Shown here: piece by piece, positions 23,541 to 33,328 of the stretch
Numbering within the stretch: position 1 is the first letter of the stretch
Layout: each line of letters starts with the position of its first letter
Assembly (NCBI GenBank): GCA_032718475.1
Contig: JAUCBJ010003870.1
Span: forward strand, 1 to 64,000
Direction: 5' to 3'
Source: Nemertoderma westbladi
Taxonomy: Eukaryota > Xenacoelomorpha > Nemertodermatida > Nemertodermatidae
Length of the DNA: 64,000 nt
Program-made: the position numbers and the translations under genes
Notes under the pieces: model-generated
The model's database searches: none
What the model saw: the letters and a program-made list of their open reading frames with translations, nothing else
What the model was told of the DNA's origin: nothing

Positions 23541-24179
23541 CCGGTGTAACAGCGGATTCAGACCCCCGAAGAATCGGTCCCCCGGACCGGATCTGCTAGC
23601 GGATTTAGTCCCCCCGGACCCAATCCGCTAGCAGATTTGGTCTCCCTAGGACCAAATCTGCTAGCGGATTGGGTCCTCGTTCGCGGATTTGGTCCCCCCA
23701 ATGTTATTGCAATAAATTCAAAATACACTGCCAGACTGCTCCGTTCCCTTCCTTATTGTCAATGGTTACAGTACTGGCAGACCGGTTATTCAGTATGTAT
23801 CCTTTATTGTTCTGGTTAGAAAACCTTGTCTGTGTAACCTGCTCCTCCCCAATTTCGTAGTACGATAAATTTATTGTAATGAGGTTATATTGTTGTAGCC
23901 TTTTTATTATTAGAAAATATATCCTTCCCACCTGCAAACTAATAATATGAATGAACATGAATGAATATGAATAACTGTTACTCAGTTGGCATTAGGTGTA
24001 ACAGTTAACGCAGTAGCTGGTACAGTAGCTACTGCAGTTTTAATCTGTCTGCAGGTCTGACCGATAATTTAATCCATAAGCTACGCTGCTATGTCAGTAT
24101 CAGTACTGCTGCACTCAGCACTGTCTGACTGTACTGTAAAATTATAATTTAAGGGGGGCTCAATCCGCTGTTACACCGG
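23541..24179. mobile_element. 639-bp TIR element with TA target duplication
   Basis: The ends are CCGGTGTAACAGCGGATT and its inverse AATCCGCTGTTACACCGG, flanked by TA at 23539-23540 and 24180-24181. Near the left end the words CTAGCGGATT and GGTCCCCC recur about four times in alternating orientation. Short ORFs across it (23637-23860) arise from these repeats and are not genes. TA duplication suggests mobilisation by a Tc1/mariner-type transposase; no transposase is encoded. Confidence 0.75.
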
Positions 24180-24181
24180 TA

Positions 24182-24860
24182 CTTGAAAAGGCCCGGCCCA
24201 CCAGAATAATAGCAGCGCGAAGTACCGGACACGTGGTAGGAGTAGTATGCCTATAAGGCCTACGTAACTTCCTTCATGATCTGAACGTGCTCCACAATTT
24301 TAATAAAATGTTTTTTCGTGAGATTTGGTTCCTACCAAGGCGATAACTAATACTATAAGGTATCGATCGCATTGGTTCCTACTAATATTTAAGTCCTACT
24401 TTTTTTTCAAATAAAACAATATATTCTATATAAAAACGTATTTTCCATTTATTTTTTTTATCGAATAATAGTCCTTTTTTTAATATTTTCAAATTATCGG
24501 ACCAAAACACAACGACTTACACTCAAAATTTCAAAATTCTGTCTAGAAGATTTATTAGTCAACATGCAAGGCCATCCACTTAATTTTTTTCATTTTAATA
24601 AAATCAAAATGTTACCGAAAAAAATGAGTTTCCAGGAAGATAGACAGACTAGATATTTCCCACCATCAAAACTGACATCGGAAATGAAATCCCAAACCTG
24701 GAAAATAGCGGCAATATTAGCTGGCGTGTGTTGTATTAGATTTTGACGCACAAACAAACAGACATTACGACAGTTTACCTCCTTAATAACAGTTATATAT
24801 AAATGACGATTTGAATTATTACAGATTTGACAGTCAGATAGAGAGACCGACAGGTACTAG
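24182..24860. other. Gene-free AT-rich stretch
   Basis: No supportable gene. A partial unit of the CAGACA repeat family lies at 24630-24850. Confidence 0.4.
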
Positions 24861-26183
24861 TGTGTTGTAGGTACACCCCCCCCCCCCCCCTAATTTTTTT
24901 TTACAAGCTAGTTTTTGCTATTTCTTTTTATGAGATGTGCTAGAACATGAGATATATTTGAAAAAATTATAAAGTGTTCTAGAACAAATATTTTTGTTCT
25001 AGAACAAATTTTAAAAAAAGCTTACAAATTTTATTTTTTGTTAGTTATGTTTTATTTGATGTCAAGGAAATTGAATTTTCCAGAATAATATTCGAATTTA
25101 TACAGCTAAGATTTGTGATTGCTTACACGTAAATAATGACTGATTTGAGTACACCATGTCCCAGAATATAGTGTCGTAATTCAGTGACACCCCCCCCCCC
25201 CCCCTAATTGTTCTACAAATCGTAATGAGATTGCATGAAATTTGAAACAGAGATAGTTTCACCTCCCGACCACTGACTGGGTGAGCAAGAATTTTTATTT
25301 TTGCTTTCAATCTTTAGCTACAAGCGTTTAAAAAAAGTGTCCCCAGCGATATTACACCAGTTACACCAGTTGCAGGGCCAGCTTTCCATTGGTACCAACA
25401 AACAGCTATAAGGTACTAGAAGAATAACTGCGGTGTAACTGGTGTAATATCGCTGGAGACACTTTTTTTTAAACGCTTGTAGCTAAAGATTGGAAGCAAA
25501 AATAAAAATTCTTGCTCACCCAGTCAGTGGTCGGGAGGTGAAACTACCTCTGTTTCAAATTTCATGCAATACCATTACGATTTGTAGAAAAATTAGGGGG
25601 GCGGGGCGTGTCACTGAATTACGACACTATATTCTGGGACATGGTGTATAGAGGAATTGTGGAAGAACTTAATGTGTGAGGAAAGTGCAATTTTGCTCTG
25701 TTGGATTTGATCAGAAAATATTACCATCTGTCTGCTAAATAATAAATATTATAAAGTATACGTATTCTAACCATATCATTAATTTCTGAATATAATGACC
25801 TCAATACAGTGAATTTTTTAGTTTTAATAAGCTATTAAAAAAATACTAGCTAACCCCCTCTCCCCCAAACCCATCTTGCTAGCCACGATTAAAAATTATA
25901 TGAAACAAATTCTAAATAAATTTAAAAAAAAAATTTTTTATTTTTTGAACTGTTCTAGAACAAAAAAAACTTTTTTTTCTAGTTCTGAATAGCTAACATG
26001 TTCTAGAACATTATTAAAAAATAAAAATAGTACATTAATTTTTTTTAATTGTTCTAGAACAAAAAATATTTTTTCTAGAACATATATATATATTTTTTTG
26101 AATAGCTAACATGTTCTAGAACATGTTCATAAAAAGAAATAGCAAAAACAAACTAGTAAATTTGAGGGGGTACCTATAACACA
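24861..26183. mobile_element. Foldback element with TTCTAGAAC palindromes at both ends
   Basis: TGTGTTGTAGGTAC at 24861 is mirrored by GTACCTATAACACA ending at 26183. Inside both ends, TTTTTGCTATTTCTTTTTATGA and its inverse are each followed by several TGTTCTAGAACA palindromes (24940-25005 and 25950-26120). A second, longer palindrome occupies the centre (25150-25648). The element is non-coding. Confidence 0.6.
25150..25648. repeat. Near-perfect palindrome, arms of about 230 bp
   Basis: The left arm begins TACACCATGTCCCAGAATAT and the right arm ends with its inverse. The arms match along almost their whole length, including CACTGACTGGGTGAGCAAG and CAGCGATATTACACCAG, around a spacer of roughly 60 bp near 25375-25430. 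One arm holds a poly-C run (25191-25204) where the other has a shorter GGGGGGCGGGG. Such a structure can extrude as a cruciform. Confidence 0.85.
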
Positions 26184-26449
26184 CCGACCGCCGGTCGGTG
26201 CCGACCGACAATGCAATTTTACTATTTTACTAAATGCATTTTACTATCAAATATTATTTCTCGTTTCGCGCCACTCAAAATGGTACGCCGCCAAAATTTT
26301 TAACCAAATTATTTGAAATTTTCAATCAATTTAAACAATTTTTTTTTGGTTAAAATTACACTTAAAATTTCAAAATTATGTTTACCGGTAGAAGTTTTTT
26401 TTATAGGTCAATATGTCAAGCTCAAGACCATTGACTGAAAATTTCAAAC

Positions 26450-27344
26450 AATGGGGTAGACGACTCGGAAATTTTTTTTCGAGTTTTCGCTGGTTTCATG
26501 TGAAAGAAAAAGCATGTGAAAAAACCCCAGAGAGCAATTTTACTTAAAAAAAATAATATTTGCCGAGTTAAAGCGATTTTAAAACGCAAAATTAGCAACA
26601 TCGAAAAATTAGGCCGTTTCAGAAAACTGCACGAGTGACGTCAGCCATAACACAGCAACAGTTGTCAAGCGCTGTTGATTGGCTAATATAAAGTATAATA
26701 TTGCAGTATCTAAAATAAAACAAATAATAAATGTAGCTATGTATTTATTTGGATGTGTGTTTATGTATGATGTGTTTTAATTGGAATTCAATAATTTAAA
26801 TTGTATAACAATAATTGCAATTGAAAAAGTGCGAATCCACAATATAATCCAAAGTAATCTAAGTTTTGAAGCTTAATAAAACATTAATAAGCTACTGGAT
26901 TTCTACCACCCTGGCAGTTTTAGCTACAAATATATTTTATTTTTATAGCTAACAACTGTATAGTTTGGGATAAACAAATATTATTCTGGAATAATTAACT
27001 TGTTATGAATCAATTTCCGCCATAAAGATATCAAATAATGTATTCTTAACACAACACAAAAACACACCAAATAAATATTAGCTACATTATTTATTTTAGT
27101 TACTAAGAGATTAATATTGTATAGTAACCAATGAACATTTAGTGCTGCACTAGTGACGTCACTCGTGCAGTTTTCTGAAACGGCCTGATTTTTCGATGTT
27201 TCTAATTTTGCGTTTTAAAATCTCTATAACTCGGCCAATGTTTTTTTTTTTTAAGTAAAATTGCTCTCTAGGGTTTTTTCACATGCTCTTTCACATGAAA
27301 CCAACGAAAACTCGAAAAAAAATTTCCGAGTCGTCTACCCCATT
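26450..27344. mobile_element. TIR element (~890 bp) with ~190-bp inverted repeats
   Basis: The left arm starts AATGGGGTAGACGACTCGG and the right arm ends with the inverse. The arms share blocks including ACATGCTTTTTC-type sequence, GAGAGCAATTTTACTT and CAGAAAACTGCACGAGTGACGTC. The spacer (about 26660-27140) is AT-rich and non-coding. No clear target duplication is found. Confidence 0.7.
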
Positions 27345-27517
27345 TGATTTAAAAATAACGGGGAGGTAGCATTTAGAATCAAAATCATAAAAATTTGATA
27401 AAAATTTAATATGCGACCAATTCGCGATGGAGATCACTTTATTAATCTGCAGGCAATGTGCGCCGCTATCTACTAAAATCAATACAGTTCAATTCACATT
27501 GAGTGAAAACTCAATAG

Positions 27518-28102
27518 GTTACAGTACAGAGTGCAGAGAAAGGGTTGTAGTACAGAGTGCAGAGAAAGGGTTGCAGTGCAGAGTGCAGAGAAAGGGTTGC
27601 AGTACAGAGTGCAGAGAAAGGGTTGCAGTACAGAGTGCAGAGAAAGGGTTGCAGTACAGAGTGCAGAGAAAGGGTTGCAGTACAGAGTGCAGAGAAAGGG
27701 TTGCAGTACAGAGTGTAGAGAAAGGGTTGTAGTACAGAGTGCAGAGAAAGGGTTGCAGTACAGAGTGCAGAGAAAGGGTTGCAGTACAGAGTGCAGAGAA
27801 AGGGTTGTAGTACAGAGTGCAGAGAAAGGGTTGCAGTACAGAGTGCAGAGAAAGGGTTGCAGTACAGAGTGCATATAGAAAGGGTTGTAGTGCAGAGTGC
27901 AGAGAAAGGGTTGCAGTACAGAGTGCAGAGAAAGGGTTGCAGTACAGAGTGCAGAGAAAGGGTTGCAGTACAGAGTGCAGAGAAAGAGTTGTAGTACAGA
28001 GTGCAGAGAAAGGGTTGCAGTACAGAGTGCAGAGAAAGGGTTGTAGTACAGAGTGCAGAGAAAGGGTTGTAGTACAGAGTGCAGAGAAAGGGTTGCAGTC
28101 TG
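27518..28102. repeat. 26-bp minisatellite, about 22 copies
   Basis: The unit TTGCAGTACAGAGTGCAGAGAAAGGG repeats head to tail with few changes (C/T in the TTGCAG word, one GCATATAG variant near 27875). Because 26 is not a multiple of three, each frame cycles through all phases, and the unit happens to lack stops in several frames on both strands. That produces long but meaningless ORFs on both strands. It begins about 160 bp downstream of the NAF1 stop. Confidence 0.95.
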
Positions 28103-28262
28103 TTGCACTTATTGTAAAAATATCTTAGCTTATTTCAGTAACGTTTACTACCAAGGATAAAGTTAATTTTATCTCGAACTATTATAATTAAACACTTAAA
28201 AGCAGTTATCATTTAGAGAAGTTGTTCCCAAATAAAGGACCTCCCCATCTTTACCAAATAAA

Positions 28263-30383
28263 TCAATTCAGGTTCGGTCTTGGTGTTTTACGTTTACGAT
28301 TATTATCAGCCCTCCCCTCTCGTTGATTGTCCACTGGTTTCTTCTTCTCTCTCCGTTTTCTTTCCGCCGCCTTCCATCGCCTTTCTTCTTCGTCGTCCGA
28401 GTAATCCATAGCGGATTCCGGGGGTTCCGCGTTGTTGGTCCACGAGGCGTCGGAACCTTTCACGTCGTCCTTGAGGTCCTGTACGAACACGTAGCGGGTT
28501 AGCTTGCCGCTGCGGAACGCAACGCAGATCGCTTCAGTGGCGACAACCGGGTGTAATCGGGGAGCCACGTCATTGGGAGGTAGACCAGACTGGTCATTGG
28601 TAGGTAAGGTAGAATGGACACTCGGAGGTAAGGTAGAATGGTCACTGTCACTGGGAGGTAACGTAGACTGGTCATTGGGAGGTAGACCAGACTGGTCGGT
28701 AGGAGGTAGATCAGTCTGGTCGGTGGGAGGTAGACCAGAGTGGTTGGTGGAAGGTAGACCAGACTGGTTGGTGGAAGGTAGACCAGACTGGTTGGTGGAA
28801 GGTAGACCAGTCTGGTCGGTGGGAGGTAGACCAGACTGGTTGGTGGAAGGTAGACCAGACTGGTCGGTGGTAGGTAGACCAGACTGGTCGGTGGAAGGTA
28901 GACCAGACTGGTCGGTGGAAGGTAGACCAGACTGGTTGGTGGAAGGTAGACCAGATTGGTTGGCGGAAGGTAGACCAGACTGGTTGGTAGAAGGTAGACC
29001 AGATTGGTCGGTGGAAGGTAGACCAGACTGGTCGGTGGTAGGTAGACCAGACTGGTCGGTGGAAGGTAGACCAGACTGGTCGGTGGAAGGTAGACCAGAC
29101 TGGTTGGTGGGAGGTAGACCAGACTGGTTGGCGGAAGGTAGACTAGACTGGTTGGTGGAAGGTAGACCAGATTGGTTGGCGGAAGGTAGACCAGACTGGT
29201 TGGCGGAAGGTAGACCAGACTGGTTGGTGGAAGGTAGACCAGATTGGTTGGCGGAAAGTAGACCAGACTGGTTGGTGGAAGGTAGACCAGATTGGTTGGC
29301 GGAAGGTAGACCTGACTGGTCGGTGGTAGGTAGACCAGACTGGTTGGTGGAAGGTAGACCTGACTGGTCGGTGGTAGGTAGCGGTAGCGCCGACTTGTCG
29401 ATGGGAAGGACGTCGGCTTGGTCGCTGACCAACGGATCAGGAATTATGTGATTGGTTATTATTATCGAATTTGATTCACCATTTATTGTTGGGTTAACAA
29501 CATTCTCTACATCTAGATCCATTCCATCTATCAAAGTATCAGATAGGCCTACTGGTTTCGGTACTGGCAGCGGTTCCGCAACATCAGAGTCTTGACGCAA
29601 AATAACAGAATACGAGGGACGCGAAACCGGTCCGAATGTATCAAATATTCGCCCCAAAAATTCTCGTCTATCTCGGAACAAGCAAGATCCTATATCCAAG
29701 GGCGGGAAACCTGGATCCGATAATACTACGACAACGTTATCAACAATGTGTGAGACAACGCCGACTCGACGCAAAGGTTCGCACGATGGGAGAACAGGGC
29801 GATCTCCAAACTCCGATTTGCTGGAAGAAAGCCACTTATTTATTGGGAGTTCGCCCTTATTGAAGTAGCCAAAATCATAAGGGCGGCACAATTTAATTCC
29901 GCCGGAAGTGGCGTAACGTTGTTTATAATTCGCTCGCTGTTTGGAACAGCTTGATGAAGAAGAGGCGGTAGAATTGGTTGAACTGGACGAAATGGTAGAA
30001 TCATCCGAATCTGAGGTGTCGGATAATTCTGTTGCAATTCTGTTTATAGGTGACAGCAGCTCGGATGAGTTAAATACATTGCCCGTACCGGTAGCGGTAA
30101 CGTTGTTTAGTTCTGATTGCAATATGTCTGGGTCTGCTGATGATGGCTGACTCTGTGGCAGGCTATTCGTTTTTTTCGTATCACTATCGCCAATATCCTT
30201 CTGGATAGAACATCCGTTTGAAGATCGGGTTGATGTGGCGACATGGTCTGATGTGTTTGCGCTGTTTTCGTTATCGCCCATGTTCATGTTCACCGGATAC
30301 AATACCGTGTCGTTAACAGTTAACGGCGTTAGCGTTAAAGGCAGTTTACAGTTTAAAGTCAGTTTACAGTTTAAATCCAGCAT
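28263..30383 (-). CDS. NAF1: NAF1, H/ACA ribonucleoprotein assembly factor, with internal octapeptide repeat array
   Basis: NAF1 binds dyskerin/Cbf5 in the nucleus during H/ACA snoRNP and telomerase RNP assembly and is later replaced by GAR1. The frame runs without visible introns from ATG at 30383 (a second candidate start, MNMGDNEN, lies 35 residues in). An acidic, Ser-rich N-terminus (about residues 115-147) precedes the first half of the Gar1/Naf1 domain at about 200-265 (RRVGVVSHIVDNVVVVLSD, GRIFDTFGPVSRPSYSV). The second half lies near residues 618-680 (YVFVQDLKDD, KGSDASWTNNAEPP, MDYSDDEEE) and is followed by a basic tail. Between them are ~350 residues, including about 33 copies of an S/T-x-N/D-QSGLP octapeptide. 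Both halves match NAF1, so the identification is firm. Whether the array is translated or removed as an unrecognised intron cannot be decided here, since a 24-bp unit stays open regardless. Confidence 0.9.
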   Translation of the reverse strand: MLDLNCKLTLNCKLPLTLTPLTVNDTVLYPVNMNMGDNENSANTSDHVATSTRSSNGCSIQKDIGDSDTKKTNSLPQSQPSSADPDILQSELNNVTATGTGNVFNSSELLSPINRIATELSDTSDSDDSTISSSSTNSTASSSSSCSKQRANYKQRYATSGGIKLCRPYDFGYFNKGELPINKWLSSSKSEFGDRPVLPSCEPLRRVGVVSHIVDNVVVVLSDPGFPPLDIGSCLFRDRREFLGRIFDTFGPVSRPSYSVILRQDSDVAEPLPVPKPVGLSDTLIDGMDLDVENVVNPTINGESNSIIITNHIIPDPLVSDQADVLPIDKSALPLPTTDQSGLPSTNQSGLPTTDQSGLPSANQSGLPSTNQSGLLSANQSGLPSTNQSGLPSANQSGLPSANQSGLPSTNQSSLPSANQSGLPPTNQSGLPSTDQSGLPSTDQSGLPTTDQSGLPSTDQSGLPSTNQSGLPSANQSGLPSTNQSGLPSTDQSGLPSTDQSGLPTTDQSGLPSTNQSGLPPTDQTGLPSTNQSGLPSTNQSGLPSTNHSGLPPTDQTDLPPTDQSGLPPNDQSTLPPSDSDHSTLPPSVHSTLPTNDQSGLPPNDVAPRLHPVVATEAICVAFRSGKLTRYVFVQDLKDDVKGSDASWTNNAEPPESAMDYSDDEEERRWKAAERKRREKKKPVDNQREGRADNNRKRKTPRPNLN
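28570..29395 (-). repeat. 24-bp minisatellite encoding (S/T)x(N/D)QSGLP inside NAF1
   Basis: About 33 units of 24 bp lie in frame with NAF1. Variation is concentrated at the first three codons of each unit (ST, SA, TT, PT; N or D), while QSGLP is kept. The last few units (TLPPSD, STLP) are more diverged, as expected at the edge of an array that expands by slippage or unequal exchange. Confidence 0.95.
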
Positions 30384-30386
30384 CAA

Positions 30387-30937
30387 CGGTTGCGGGTATC
30401 ATGTAACTTCTAGATCAGTCTAGCCTCTCACGCCTATATAGCAGGTGCGCTAGTAATGCAGATAGGCCTACAGAGTTACAGGCAGACAGGCTACAGGTGT
30501 GGTTAGAAGGGAGTACTGCAGTAGCCATCAGTCTAACGTTATTGTAAATATTGTCACTGTCATAAATAATACAACAAAGAAACGCTTTACTGTCCGATAC
30601 ACCGCGAAAACCAATCATTCATACTATATGTCAGTACAGCAGTTGTATGACTCTCATAAGAACCATGAAATACAGTCTACAGCCGTACACTGCGTACAGT
30701 GGTACAGCACATACAATTAGGTCAGTACGGTACTACCAGACTACAGTACTGTTGTAAGTGTACGCAATCCTGTCATGAGTGACGACATCCGGTTGGCGGA
30801 ACTGCTCGCAAGGCATGCTCCAATTGGGGTGACATTCCAGCCTTTATGCTATGTAAGTATTTCTGGGCTTCTAATTGGCGTGGCTGTTCCTTAAATAATC
30901 TCAGGTCATTGGCTAACACTCTCCCAAAGCCAAAATT
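30387..30937. other. NAF1 upstream region
   Basis: No gene is seen. It must hold the NAF1 promoter and 5' UTR, but no TATA box or other core element can be named with confidence. CAGTAC and GTACAG words are frequent. Confidence 0.4.
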
Positions 30938-31217
30938 GTGTCTTGGACTAGTGGTTGCATTGAATTCACATCTCCTGTAGGTCGTGGGTTAGATCCTCAC
31001 ATGGGCCAGGGCGGTTTTCGTTTCGGCACGAATGCTTTAAAGGGACCAGCCAGGGCGCATCTCTGTCTTGCATCCTTAAGTGGTAGCTAAATGAGTACTG
31101 GAGTTTCCTCTGGGGAGTAAAGTTCTGGGGGGACCGCACTGGAAATAAGTCGTCAGACTTTGTGCGTAATCCCTGGCCTAGCGGCCGAAGAAAATTTACT
31201 TTACTTTACTTTAATTC
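30938..31217 (+). mobile_element. tRNA-derived SINE
   Basis: CTAGTGGTTGCATTG resembles a tRNA A-box region, and GGTCGTGGGTTAGATCC about 30 bp on resembles the B box and T-loop, so the head looks like an RNA polymerase III promoter taken from a tRNA. A GC-rich body follows, then a TTTAC pentanucleotide tail (TTTACTTTACTTTA), the type of simple repeat that ends many SINEs. Confidence 0.7.
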
Positions 31218-31600
31218 AATAAATGTTATGTTTGGTGTTATTTGTTTCCATAGCCGTTTATTGGGTTTAGTTAATTAACAAATACTACGCTACTGCCATA
31301 CTAACGAATCTCCATATATAATTAGGGTAGGGCCAGGGCGTCATTTAAAGGACACCTTGATTAGGGCATACAGTACAGTAATTCTCAATGACATTTGCGC
31401 TAGCTACGAAGTATAGCCGAAGCATTTGTAAACTGACTGTGTTGGGGGAGGGGATGGTCAAAAAATGGAAATACTTCTTGTCAGTAGTTGTTGTTATACT
31501 GTAGGCTTATTATTATTAAGTCATAAAAATTATAAAAAAACAATAAACTAATGAACTCCAAGTAGGCCCCACATATAATTTTTTTCATGTTACTTTCATC
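31218..31600. other. Gene-free stretch
   Basis: No gene or clear repeat is visible. Confidence 0.4.
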
Positions 31601-31876
31601 TCGAGAGTAAAAATATCGAGAGTCAAAATATCGAGAGTAAAAATATCGCGAGTAAAAATATCGCGATTGTAAAAACAGTAGCTACTGTAGGCATATCATA
31701 AATGTCTCTAACTTGCAATATTTTTACTCACGATATTTTTACTATCGATATTTTTACTCTCAATATTTTTTTTACTCGCGATTTTTTTTCTCGCGATATT
31801 TTTACTCTCAATATTTTTACACTCGATATTTTTACTCTCGATATTTTCACTCTCGATATTTTTACTCGCGATATTT
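31601..31876. repeat. Foldback minisatellite of a 15-bp ATATTTTTACTCTCG unit
   Basis: The left part (31601-31670) has four to five units reading CGAGAGTAAAAATAT; after a ~50-bp spacer the right part (31718-31876) has about ten units in the opposite orientation. Variation is almost confined to CTC/GCG words, for example CGCGAT versus CTCGAT. Open frames on both strands read pentapeptide repeats and are by-products. Confidence 0.85.
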
Positions 31877-31989
31877 GTGAAGTCTGCATTGACACGATAA
31901 TCATGTTTTTCTGTCAGTTTTGTTCCAGGTTGAAAAAACTGTTGTTTGATCTGTTGCTTAAAAGCAACAAGTTCAACAAAGGTTGACAA

Positions 31990-32640
31990 CCTCACAAAAA
32001 CGCAGCCTGAGGTCTAATATGCAAGGTTTCAACCAGGATTAAGAACTGATTATAAACAATAATACGAAAGGGCTGAAGGTTTTAATTTCGGATATTTCTA
32101 AAATGTTTTCATTTTAGCCCACTAGCGGTAGATAGGAGACCTGCGAGGGATTACTGTCCAAACAAAGACGCAGCCTGTTGATTGTCTACGGTAGCATGTC
32201 ATAGCATTGCAAGGTCAATAAAATCAAGAAAACGGTTGAAGGTTTTAACTATTGGACATTACGCCCTCTAGCGACAGACGGGAGAACTGCGGACCGATCA
32301 CCTTCTTCACAAAGACACATCATCTGACGGTAGTAATATATGTCAAGATTCAGCTTAAAATAATTAAGATCAAGGAAATGGGAAAGGTTATCACTTGCAT
32401 ACATTTCGCTCTCTATGGGCATGCCGAGAACAGATTGAACAGAATGGAGAGCAGACCGATTACCGACCACAAAAGACACAAAATGTTTTTTTTTTCAAAA
32501 AGACACAGCCTCATATATCTGACAGGTTTTTGGCTTGAACGGATCATAAATAACGGAATGGGTCAAGAGATTTCACTTTGAGACATTTCGTCCTCCAGTT
32601 GTGGCAGACTAGAGAACTGCAGCGCAAGAGCCTCCTACTG
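31990..32640. repeat. Four diverged tandem units of ~160 bp
   Basis: Each unit has, in order, an AAAGACRCAGCCT-like block, a CAAGGTTTCARC or TTGAACGGAT block, and GACATTnnGCCCTCTAGCGACAGAC followed by GGAGAACTGC. A further copy of the same unit lies at 39655-39790, after a LINE fragment. It may be a tandemised SINE or a satellite seed; no tRNA-like head is evident. Confidence 0.6.
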
Positions 32641-33299
32641 TACAGTATGTCACAATTACTGTAATTATCTGCCAGTATATATATATATATTTTTTGACTG
32701 ATATGGTTATTCACAATTTATACAATATTAGGTAAATATAGCTAATACGTAATACCGAACAAATGAACAATCAAATAATTAAATTATCACGGCAAGTAAA
32801 TCAGTCCACTTTATGAGTTACCTTTACAGTAGTACAGTATCTAAACGTGGTTCATATAATTAATAATATTAAATAATTAATATAAATAAATTCGATCTAC
32901 TTAAATACGTATAATTAGCACAATATTAATTTTAACTTCATTCAACTAATTATCAGGGTAACACTATGTTTCCTATAATAATAATACTTAAATACCAAAA
33001 ATTAGAATTCATTAATTTTGTTGTTCTGGGTCTTCAATTGTAAGTCAATTTTGTTAGTCATCTTAGGTATAGTATAAAATGAGCACCGTAAAATCAAATT
33101 TCGATCGCACCTATTGCACTATTATTATTCTCGCCTATTAGGCGCAGCACCAGTCAAGCTGGTATATAATTGAATAGTTAATTAATGAAGTAAAATGACA
33201 CATCAGTGACAATAAAATGTGGCTAATCGTAAACAGTGACTAAAATCATAATTATAATTATTTACGTAAACAGAGACAGTATCATCAATTAAAATTATT
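32641..33299. other. Gene-free AT-rich stretch
   Basis: A TA microsatellite near 32676-32692, otherwise unstructured. It lies just beyond the 3' end of the LINE that follows on the minus strand. Confidence 0.4.
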
Positions 33300-33328
33300 T
33301 ACCATTTACGTCACACACCTTGACAACT

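Noticed and set aside
27518-28102. Possible CRISPR array
   Set aside because: Units are directly contiguous with no unique spacers, and the context is an animal genome without cas genes.
27494-28128. Several long ORFs on both strands across the 26-bp array
   Set aside because: Products of a stop-free minisatellite whose unit is not a multiple of three; no homology or start context.
28504-29451. Plus-strand 315-residue ORF with a GRPDWLVE octapeptide repeat
   Set aside because: It is the antisense reading of the 24-bp array inside NAF1, which has clear homology on the minus strand. A 24-bp unit without stops stays open in a fixed frame.
31702-31995. Opposite-strand ORFs of pentapeptide repeats (TLDIF and KNIES)
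   Set aside because: By-products of the 15-bp foldback minisatellite.
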